This document shows, in pieces, positions 57,650-64,000 of a stretch of DNA of 64,000 nt (positions are counted from its first letter, which is position 1; each line of letters opens with the position of its first letter). The position numbers and the translations under genes are program-made. This DNA comes from UBA2030 sp049969475 (GTDB lineage: Bacteria; Bacteroidota; Bacteroidia; Bacteroidales; TTA-H9): contig JBMFOU010000002.1 of assembly GCA_049969475.1 (NCBI GenBank), positions 113,327-177,326 on the forward strand, given 5' to 3'. The notes under the pieces were generated by a model. The model did no database searches. It was not told where the DNA came from and worked only from the letters and a program-made list of their open reading frames with translations.

Positions 57650-59725
57650 TTAATTTTTCTCCTGATTCTTTTCTCTGATTTTTTTGATAACCTCTTCCTG
57701 CATTCCGGAGGGCAGAGGCATGTACTGATAGAATTCCATGGAATAGTTGGCACGACCCGAGCTGATATTGCGCAATTGGGTAGCATAGCCAAACATTTCC
57801 ATGAGGGGGACGAAGCCATTGATTTTTTGGGAGCCCTTGCGATGACGGCGCATCGATTCAATACGTCCGCGGCGTTTGTTAAGGTCGCTCACCACATTAC
57901 CAATGTAATCGTCAGGCGAGTTGATTTCGATCTTCATAACTGGCTCCTTGAGGATGGGGGCAGCCTTTTCGAAAGCCTGCTTAAAAGCAATGGAGGCACA
58001 GGTCTGAAATGCGAAGTCGGAAGAGTCGACGGGGTGGTAAGAACCATCCAGCAAAATAACTCTTACATCTACTACAGGGAAGCCAGCCAGCACGCCTTTT
58101 TCGAGAGTCTGACGGATACCTTTATCCACTGAGGGAACAAATTCTGCAGGAATTACTCCGCCCTTAATGCGGTCCACAAATTCATAACCCTTGCCCTCGT
58201 TAGGTTCGATACGAAGCACTACATGGGCATACTGACCTTTACCACCGGTCTGCTTTACATGCTTATAGGCAGCTTCAGCCTCGTGGGTGATGGTTTCGCG
58301 GAATGCTACTGAAGGTTCACCTACCACCACCTCAACACCAAACTCATCTTTCAGACGGTCAAGGATAATTTCCAGATGAAGCTCACCCATCCCCGAAATA
58401 ATGGTTTCTTCGGTTTCCTCATCGAAACGCATAGTGAACGAAGGATCCTCGCTGGCCAGCTTATGCAGGGCCTCACCCATTTTTTGCCGATCTCCCCGCT
58501 TGGCCGGAGTTACCTTAAGGTCAATAACTGGGGGAGGTATATGAATCGACTCAAGAAGAATGGGATGCTGGGGATCGCACAAGGTATCACCTGTCTTGGT
58601 ATATTTGAGCCCTACCAGTGCCACAATATCGCCAGGACCGGCCTCATTCACATCTTCTCTCATCTTGGCATGGATACGCATGATGCGACCAATGCGCTCA
58701 GGCTTGTCTTTTGTAGAATTTTGAACCTGCATGCCGGTAGTCAGTTTGCCGCTGAATACCCGAACGAAAGTTTGCTGGCCTACATAAGGATCGTAGATAA
58801 TTTTAAAAGCAAGGGCAGCAAAGGGATCTTTCACCGATGGATGACGCGAGTGGGTCTTCGATTCATCATCCGGGTCGTAGCCCACCACGGCACTTATATC
58901 CAGGGGGCTGGGTAGGTAATCTATCACGGCATCCAAAAGTTGATGAATACCTTTATTTTTATAGGCGGAACCACAAAATACAGGGGTCATAAGCAAGTGC
59001 AGAGTGGCATGCCGGGCAGCTCTTTTTATGAGTTCAACAGAAACAGGCTGTTCTTCAACAAATTTTTCGAATATCTCCTCATCAAAATCGGCCAGCTTCT
59101 CAATCAGATAATGACGGGCCTGCTCAGCCTTTTCTTTCAGATCTGCAGGAATGGGCACTTCAAAGGTTTCACGCTCATTGAAATTATAAGCCTTCATTTC
59201 CACCAGGTCTATCATACCTTCAAAAGTATCCTCAATTCCGATAGGTAGCTGGAAAGGAACAGCATTGGCATCAAGGTACTTATTCATGTGAAGCACTACA
59301 TCGTCGAAGTCGGCACCCGGACGGTCCATTTTGTTGACAAAGGCAATACGGGGCACTTTGTATCGATTAGCCTGATTCCATACCGTTTCGCTCTGCGGTT
59401 CAACACCTCCTACGGCACAGAAAACAGCAATCATTCCGTCTAACACACGCAGCGAGCGTTCTACTTCAACTGTAAAATCCACATGACCTGGAGTATCGAT
59501 AAGGTTGATGGGATAACCTTTCCACTGGCAGGATATAGCAGCTGAGGCAATGGTGATGCCCCTCTCCTGTTCTTGTTTCATAAAGTCGGTGGTTGCTTCT
59601 CCGTCGTGTACTTCACCTAGCTTGCGGTTTACCCCGGTAAAATACAAGATTCGTTCGGTAGTAGTGGTCTTACCGGCATCAATGTGTGCTGCAATTCCAA
59701 TGTTGCGTAATTTCTGTAAAGGCAT
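57650..59725 (-). CDS. fusA: translation elongation factor G
   Basis: 691 residues, normal length. All GTPase motifs are intact: G1 AAHIDAGKTTTTERIL, G2 RGITI, G3 DTPGHVDF, G4 NKMD. Domains II-V follow (FVRVFSGKLTTGMQVQN; the domain IV RVILLDGSYHPVDSSDFAFQ stretch; LNKRRGRIESMRRHRKGSQ). It stands alone, not with rpsL, rpsG or tuf. This could be the only EF-G or a second paralog; the intact GTPase residues make a GTPase-deficient EF-G2 type unlikely. Promoter at 59794-59787, terminator at 57590-57629. Confidence 0.95.
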   Translation of the reverse strand: MPLQKLRNIGIAAHIDAGKTTTTERILYFTGVNRKLGEVHDGEATTDFMKQEQERGITIASAAISCQWKGYPINLIDTPGHVDFTVEVERSLRVLDGMIAVFCAVGGVEPQSETVWNQANRYKVPRIAFVNKMDRPGADFDDVVLHMNKYLDANAVPFQLPIGIEDTFEGMIDLVEMKAYNFNERETFEVPIPADLKEKAEQARHYLIEKLADFDEEIFEKFVEEQPVSVELIKRAARHATLHLLMTPVFCGSAYKNKGIHQLLDAVIDYLPSPLDISAVVGYDPDDESKTHSRHPSVKDPFAALAFKIIYDPYVGQQTFVRVFSGKLTTGMQVQNSTKDKPERIGRIMRIHAKMREDVNEAGPGDIVALVGLKYTKTGDTLCDPQHPILLESIHIPPPVIDLKVTPAKRGDRQKMGEALHKLASEDPSFTMRFDEETEETIISGMGELHLEIILDRLKDEFGVEVVVGEPSVAFRETITHEAEAAYKHVKQTGGKGQYAHVVLRIEPNEGKGYEFVDRIKGGVIPAEFVPSVDKGIRQTLEKGVLAGFPVVDVRVILLDGSYHPVDSSDFAFQTCASIAFKQAFEKAAPILKEPVMKIEINSPDDYIGNVVSDLNKRRGRIESMRRHRKGSQKINGFVPLMEMFGYATQLRNISSGRANYSMEFYQYMPLPSGMQEEVIKKIREKNQEKN

Positions 59726-59786
59726 TTTAATTTGAATATTAATATTTTATTAATCAGCACTTTGGCTTTTTAAGGCAAAAAGCCTG

Positions 59787-59794
59787 CAAAGATA
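59787..59794 (-). promoter_or_regulatory. -7 box of fusA
   Basis: TATCTTTG on the minus strand, 62 bp before the ATG. Confidence 0.5.
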
Positions 59795-59974
59795 GAAACA
59801 TTTTATAAAACATATGGAATTTTTTTGATAAATACGATTAACTTATTCAGATACAGTATATTATTTAATAAATTTAAGAATGACTATTTAAAACTGTTGT
59901 GGCAAAATTTTTGTAGTTAGATGAGTTACACGAACTTTGTTTGGCAAAAAACCAAAACCCGGAGAAGTTGCCGT

Positions 59975-60799
59975 ATGAAACCCATCAAAATATTGATAAT
60001 CATTGCCTTGAGTGGAATATTGTTTTCCTGCAGTCCCTCAAGGGAACTGGCCAACGAGTTTACGGCCCAATCTTCCAAAAACACCGCTGTTTACCTAATT
60101 CCCGCGGGATACCTGGAAAAAACCAATTTAAAAAAGAGTGCCACGGATAATCTGGAGGGCCTCACACCCGCCCAGCGCGACTCAGCCCGCCTGGCGCAAA
60201 CATGCTTTCTAAAAAACGTCTCCGACTCGGCCTTCCTCACTCGTTTTGTGAATGCCTACATGGACGAGCTAAGAGCTTTAGGACTGAGGGTTTGCCTTGA
60301 CGGCCCCGACTCCCTGCAATGTCCACCCAAAGAAAATTCCTTCGTGGTAAAAATGCAGGAGCTCGAACTCCGCGAATTTGTCATCCGCCTTACGGATGAA
60401 CAATTCATTTACAATGCCGTTTATCAGAAAGACATCGATCTGCAGGCTGTATCTCTGCATGCATGGTTTGGAATTGACCGGCTCAACCAACCAGCCGGTA
60501 AAAGGTTGCTTTACGCTGAAAATTACATCAGCGACGAACTGCTCGACAGTGGATTTGGTCGGGACGAAAAAGACGGTCGAATTTTGCATTATCGCCGGAC
60601 AGAGCCTCTGACTCTCGAAAAAATATATAACATGGCTGAAGCATTGGGGCGAAAATATGCGTCGTACACCTATGATTACCTGATGAATGAATATGTTTTC
60701 CGCCACCTAAAAAAGCATGATCCTGGTAGTTATTATCACTACGATCGGTTCAAGGGGAGGCTTGAATCCGCAGAGAAAAACCGTTTTTCTATTCAATAA
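59975..60799 (+). CDS. lipoprotein of unknown function
   Basis: 274 residues starting MKPIKILIIIALSGILFSCS (lipobox LFSCS); an ATG 18 codons upstream is open, but this start places the signal peptide at the N-terminus. The mature part begins with a strand pattern (NTAVYLIPAGYLEKTN), then a helical part and a C-terminal part with many Tyr (KYASYTYDYLMNEYVF; SYYHYDRFKG). No catalytic motif was found. It probably lies on the periplasmic or outer face of the outer membrane. It is followed by the second copy of the 28-bp element and a terminator. Confidence 0.8.
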   Translation: MKPIKILIIIALSGILFSCSPSRELANEFTAQSSKNTAVYLIPAGYLEKTNLKKSATDNLEGLTPAQRDSARLAQTCFLKNVSDSAFLTRFVNAYMDELRALGLRVCLDGPDSLQCPPKENSFVVKMQELELREFVIRLTDEQFIYNAVYQKDIDLQAVSLHAWFGIDRLNQPAGKRLLYAENYISDELLDSGFGRDEKDGRILHYRRTEPLTLEKIYNMAEALGRKYASYTYDYLMNEYVFRHLKKHDPGSYYHYDRFKGRLESAEKNRFSIQ

Positions 60800-60803
60800 A
60801 TCT

Positions 60804-60831
60804 TAGAACTAACCTGTTGTATATGAGGAAA
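60804..60831. repeat. 28-bp conserved element, copy 2
   Basis: On the plus strand it begins TAGAACTAACCT and ends TATGAGGAAA; 26 of 28 bases equal 1663-1690. It lies 5 bp after the stop of the lipoprotein gene, before a CCGGCAT/ATGCCGG hairpin (60832-60847) and a terminator. Confidence 0.8.
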
Positions 60832-60858
60832 CCGGCATGGATGCCGGAATGTTTACCC

Positions 60859-60897
60859 AGAGGCTGTCTCAAAACGGGGCAGCCTCTCTTTCATTTC
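60859..60897 (+). terminator. terminator between the convergent lipoprotein and beta-helix genes
   Basis: AGAGGCTG pairs with CAGCCTCT across a 13-nt loop, followed by CTTTCATTT on the plus strand. It may also serve the minus-strand gene, but no T-run follows on that side. Confidence 0.7.
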
Positions 60898-60905
60898 AAG
60901 CTAAC

Positions 60906-62690
60906 TCATAGCATACACACACGATGCGTGGTCTTTTTCCCCTCCTGCTCTGCAACAATCAATAAAACTGATTTTTGACTACCCAGGGGTAGAGGCACGT
61001 AGCTGAAACCGATGAGTTTTTCCCAGGCGCCTAAGAACCTACCTTGCATATCATAAATCCAGAGCTGATAAAATGAGTCCTGAATGGGTGGAATCACTTC
61101 CAATTCATTGCTTCTTGGCATTATTTTCCATTCAGCATGTTTAGGTATACCCATTAATTTGCTTTTGCTCGATTTTTCCACCGGAATCCATCCAACCTCT
61201 CCAGGCTCAATGGGTGGATGATATTCATAGGCTCCTATATCCCAAGCTGACCCTCCGGGCCGGGGAAGGCTATCAGCATCGAAACTAAAGCTTGCAACAG
61301 TATCTGCAGCGAGCGCATTATCCACCAGGTTAGTACTATCTTTCAGTCTGAAATTGCCTTGTACAGCCGCAATGAAGTAAGGATCTGTACTTCCTGACAA
61401 GCCATAATAAGACGAATATCTTACCGTGTCGAAATAATTGGAAGAAACCAGGGCACTGACCCCAGACCCTATCTGCAAACAGGACTGCATCCAATTGTTT
61501 CCATAGTTCCCAAACAGGTGCTTGGTAGCTGGATCAAGTATCACATTATTGTAAACCCGATTTTTACGGCTTTGGGTGGATGCAATTTTAATGCCCGAAG
61601 TACGTGGGCTTACAATGGTATTGTTGATGTAATAAAAGGAAGAACCCGGTATAGTAGTGCGATCGTCGGCGAAAATGCCGTAGACAAAATGCTGATTCCA
61701 GGCAAATTTTGAGGGTCGGCCAGGACGCAAAATCACGTTGTTGAAAATGTAAACCTCACCTACTCCAAAAACATTAAAACCGCTCCCATAAGTATCTGCG
61801 ATAATATTGTTGAAATAACGACCTGTGCTACCTCCCCCTACGCAAATCCCTTCCATTCCGTAGCCTTTTGAGTAAGTGTTATCAAGAAATCCGGTCCTAC
61901 TAATGCTGTTGTTAAATACCAGCACGTCTTCGGTAGCACAACTAATTTGGATCCCATCCAGGCCTGTCCATTCCACGATATTGTCGTGTACCCGTAAATG
62001 CTTTACCTCATGGGCATAGACCTGAATAGTGGAACCTCCGCATGACCGAGTAACCGGCCCATAAACACTGTAGCCAATATACATTCCCTCACCCTGCGTA
62101 TGATGAATATAACAATGATGGATATGCAGATTATTCAGGGTAAAGTTTTCGCGCCAGGTGGAAGGATTGCAGGAAGGGTCGGTTTTGGCCATGATGCCAG
62201 CAAAACCTTGTCGACAGATTTCCAAATGATGGACTTCGATATCGCTAGTCAACTCATCGAGTGACAGGCCATTATTACCGGCAGCTGTAGTATCCAGCTT
62301 AATCCCATATTCCCAGGCCGGATGACCGCTACCAGAGAGAATTACATTCCTGCAGGTTTTGAGAGCCAAGGCCCCACCGCTGGCAGTATTGCTGATTATA
62401 ACCCGCCCCCCATAATTGATGAGTATTATGGGCTGGGCCGGGGTACCTCTGAGATTTTTGATGCGAAGATAAGTCGTACGTTCACCTGCAGCTATACCAA
62501 TAGTATCGCCAGGCCAGATAGTATCGCGATTGGGAGCAATATTGTAAATCTTTCCATTGGGCAAAATACCACTTTGAAAATTAATATAAGAAGCCTGAAT
62601 TCCAATGATATACTTCGGAGCTGCCAAAATCTCCAAGACATTCAAACCATTAAGCAGGCCAAGTAATACAATCCATTTTAAATTTTTCAT
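60906..62690 (-). CDS. secreted right-handed beta-helix protein with T9SS-like tail
   Basis: 594 residues with a signal peptide (about 1-24). The middle (about 85-450) is made of short repeats with regularly placed Asn, Gly and hydrophobic residues (ADDRTTIPGSSFYYINNTIV; NNIIADTYGSGFNVFGVGEV; NRVYNNVILDPATKHLFG), the pattern of parallel beta-helix lyases or glycan-binding proteins. A linker with GAYEYHPPIEPGEVG leads to a C-terminal part (about 520-594) with WIYDMQGRFLGAWEKL and VLLIVAEQEGKKTTHRV, resembling a T9SS sorting domain. No catalytic triad was identified. Secreted; substrate unknown. Confidence 0.8.
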   Translation of the reverse strand: MKNLKWIVLLGLLNGLNVLEILAAPKYIIGIQASYINFQSGILPNGKIYNIAPNRDTIWPGDTIGIAAGERTTYLRIKNLRGTPAQPIILINYGGRVIISNTASGGALALKTCRNVILSGSGHPAWEYGIKLDTTAAGNNGLSLDELTSDIEVHHLEICRQGFAGIMAKTDPSCNPSTWRENFTLNNLHIHHCYIHHTQGEGMYIGYSVYGPVTRSCGGSTIQVYAHEVKHLRVHDNIVEWTGLDGIQISCATEDVLVFNNSISRTGFLDNTYSKGYGMEGICVGGGSTGRYFNNIIADTYGSGFNVFGVGEVYIFNNVILRPGRPSKFAWNQHFVYGIFADDRTTIPGSSFYYINNTIVSPRTSGIKIASTQSRKNRVYNNVILDPATKHLFGNYGNNWMQSCLQIGSGVSALVSSNYFDTVRYSSYYGLSGSTDPYFIAAVQGNFRLKDSTNLVDNALAADTVASFSFDADSLPRPGGSAWDIGAYEYHPPIEPGEVGWIPVEKSSKSKLMGIPKHAEWKIMPRSNELEVIPPIQDSFYQLWIYDMQGRFLGAWEKLIGFSYVPLPLGSQKSVLLIVAEQEGKKTTHRVCML

Positions 62691-62898
62691 GGCTGTGGGT
62701 TTTCAATGCATCAAATATACAATTTTTAGAAAAAAATACTTATTTGTTCTATTGGGTAGAAAATCATTTCTCAAAAAATTGGATTTTTTCGAGCCATAAA
62801 CTGCAGAGCTTAATAAAATTTCCAATTACTGGAAAAAGAGAAGTAGGTTTCTCTCCTGAACAAAAACGCATGCTGAATTGTCATTAACAAGAAAGACC

Positions 62899-63837
62899 AT
62901 GAAACCTATACTGATAATTAGCATCCTGAATTTATTTCTTGGATGTCAAACACCCCCATTAAACCCACCGGATAGCATGAACCCATATCGTAAACTTACA
63001 CCCGAAGAGGAATATGTAATAGTCCAAAAAGGCACCGAGCGGCCATTCACCGGAAAGTACTATGACTTTTGGGAAGAAGGGACTTACCATTGTAAACGTT
63101 GTGGAGCCGAGCTCTACCGAAGCACAGCCAAATTTGATGCGGGTTGCGGTTGGCCTAGTTTCGATGACGAGGTGCCCGGAGCCGTGAAAAGGGTCCTCGA
63201 TGCCGATGGTTACCGTACAGAGATACTCTGTGCCCACTGTGGAGCCCATTTGGGTCATGTGTTTTTAGGAGAGGGATTTACCCCTAAGAATACCCGACAT
63301 TGCGTCAATAGTATTTCTCTTGAGTTTCGGCCTTTCAAGAAACCGACAGCTCAAACCGATACTGCTATTTTTGCAGGAGGCTGTTTCTGGGGGGTGGAAT
63401 ATTATTTTAAAAACTTGCCGGGCGTGCTAAAGACTACCGTAGGTTATACAGGGGGAACCGTTGACCATCCGACCTATGAGCAAGTGTGCACCGGACGTAC
63501 CGGGCATGCCGAGGCACTGGAAATTGTGTTCGACCCCACTCAGGTTACCTACGAAAGCCTCGCCAAACTCTTTTTCGAGATTCACGATCCTACACAGCTT
63601 AACCGTCAGGGACCGGATGTAGGCCATCAATACCGTTCAGTAGTTTTTTATAAAAATGAAGAGCAAAAAGAAGTTGCCCAACACCTCATTAACATATTAA
63701 AAAACAAAGGATTAAGGGTGGTTACCGAATTGCTGCCCACCAGCATATTCTGGCCTGCCGAGGAATATCATCAAAACTATTACCAGAAAACTGGTGGAAG
63801 GCCATACTGCCACCTACGCGTCAGAAGATTCGACTAA
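62899..63837 (+). CDS. msrBA: MsrB-MsrA fusion, lipoprotein-type
   Basis: 312 residues starting MKPILIISILNLFLGCQTPP, with a lipobox (FLGCQT), so it is probably anchored on the periplasmic side of the envelope. The first half is MsrB (reduces Met-R-sulfoxide): zinc pairs CKRC and CAHC, GCGWPSF, catalytic Cys in TRHCVNS. The second half is MsrA (Met-S-sulfoxide): catalytic GGCFWGVEYYF, GYTGGTVDHPTYEQVC, then VGHQYRSVVFY and a C-terminal resolving-type Cys (GRPYCHL). Order B-A is found in some Bacteroidota; E. coli has separate genes. Repairs envelope proteins after oxidation. Confidence 0.93.
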   Translation: MKPILIISILNLFLGCQTPPLNPPDSMNPYRKLTPEEEYVIVQKGTERPFTGKYYDFWEEGTYHCKRCGAELYRSTAKFDAGCGWPSFDDEVPGAVKRVLDADGYRTEILCAHCGAHLGHVFLGEGFTPKNTRHCVNSISLEFRPFKKPTAQTDTAIFAGGCFWGVEYYFKNLPGVLKTTVGYTGGTVDHPTYEQVCTGRTGHAEALEIVFDPTQVTYESLAKLFFEIHDPTQLNRQGPDVGHQYRSVVFYKNEEQKEVAQHLINILKNKGLRVVTELLPTSIFWPAEEYHQNYYQKTGGRPYCHLRVRRFD

Positions 63838-63856
63838 GTGAAGCACGGGTTTCTCT

Positions 63857-63864
63857 ACCTTTGC
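63857..63864 (+). promoter_or_regulatory. -7 box of the last gene
   Basis: TACCTTTG, 25 bp before the ATG at 63889. Confidence 0.5.
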
Positions 63865-63888
63865 GTTTTTTGTTAAGAAAAAAAGATA

Positions 63889-64000
63889 TGAGAAACTATT
63901 TGCTGACGCTGGGGATGCTTGGTGGACTCACTATAGCAATGAATTACAACCTGAATGCCCAGTTTTCTGTAGAAACAGAAATTCGCCCCAGGGCTGAGTT
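63889..64000 (+). CDS. outer-membrane porin-type protein, partial (alginate_exp-like)
   Basis: Only 37 codons are visible: MRNYLLTLGMLGGLTIAMNY forms a signal peptide ending LNAQ, then FSVETEIRPRAEL. The EIRPR-type start after the signal peptide is seen in alginate-export-like porins of Bacteroidota, but the visible part is too short to be sure. It has its own -7 box. Confidence 0.5.

Noticed and set aside
57650..59725. EF-G as a GTPase-deficient EF-G2 paralog
   Set aside because: All G1-G4 motifs are intact.
1..64000. CRISPR arrays, tRNA/rRNA genes, insertion sequences, prophage or integron sites
   Set aside because: No direct-repeat arrays, cloverleaf-like segments, transposase or integrase motifs were found on reading both strands; small cryptic copies could still be missed by eye.

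Overview
The window looks like a chromosomal segment from a member of the Bacteroidota, probably an anaerobic or facultatively anaerobic Bacteroidales or Marinilabiliales-like bacterium. The grounds are: two type IX secretion (T9SS) machine proteins (SprE/PorW and PorP/SprF types) plus T9SS-type cargo; a bactofilin-AtpZ gene pair; a DUF4296 lipoprotein; and, before at least eighteen genes, the Bacteroidota sigma-ABfr -7 box TAnnTTTG, with little sign of Shine-Dalgarno sites. An [FeFe]-hydrogenase maturase (HydE) and a quinol NO reductase suggest anaerobic or microaerobic life. No tRNA, rRNA, CRISPR array, IS element or prophage was recognised.

Layout. 1-5.2 kb (minus): acyl-CoA/beta-oxidation cluster (enoyl-CoA hydratase, 3-hydroxyacyl-CoA dehydrogenase, SCP2-type thiolase), then a candidate structured RNA with its own promoter and terminator, then a nitronate monooxygenase-like enzyme overlapping an alpha/beta hydrolase cut by the window edge. 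5.3-12.1 kb: small T9SS cargo protein, HydE, and a minus operon bactofilin-AtpZ-membrane protein-PTPS/QueD-FolE, then SprE/PorW. 12.2-16.5 kb (plus): M23 peptidase, Dxr, RseP, DeoC. 16.6-26.3 kb: S-component-like membrane protein, OmpH and DUF4296 proteins, RecQ, KdsD, AhpD-like protein, LptB, PssA, an unknown protein, QueA. 26.4-32.9 kb: TatA, MobA, a putative fused ECF S-T membrane protein, then an Rrf2 regulator and quinol NO reductase sharing an operator-like inverted repeat, and a PepSY membrane protein. 32.8-39.5 kb: GH43 enzyme; a TPR sensor kinase broken by one in-frame TAG, with its response regulator; a lone LuxR-type HTH protein; a lipoprotein and a small beta-barrel protein. The lone HTH gene and the lipoprotein gene have matching promoter modules.

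39.5-51.2 kb (mostly minus): decayed stretch, Arc-like/PH-like/SPFH trio, NnrDE (plus), HAD phosphatase, Omp85-like protein, phosphosugar mutase, RmlD, UDP-xylose synthase, Ugd (sugar-nucleotide supply for surface polysaccharide). 51.3-64 kb: long-chain acyl-CoA synthetase, PorP/SprF, a 1016-residue protein that fuses an endonuclease Q-like PHP nuclease to a UvrD-type helicase and ends in a beta-clamp-like motif, EF-G, an unknown lipoprotein, a beta-helix secreted protein, an MsrB-MsrA fusion lipoprotein, and the start of a probable outer-membrane porin.

Most interesting points: the EndoQ-UvrD fusion with its QLRLF tail; the candidate RNA at 1.6-1.74 kb and a 28-bp element shared with 60.8 kb; the shared two-box promoter module at 37.3 and 38.0 kb; the Rrf2/NO-reductase operator pair; the amber-interrupted kinase; and three places where a terminator U-tract itself forms the next gene's -7 box. 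All identifications are by eye from motifs; no database search was run.
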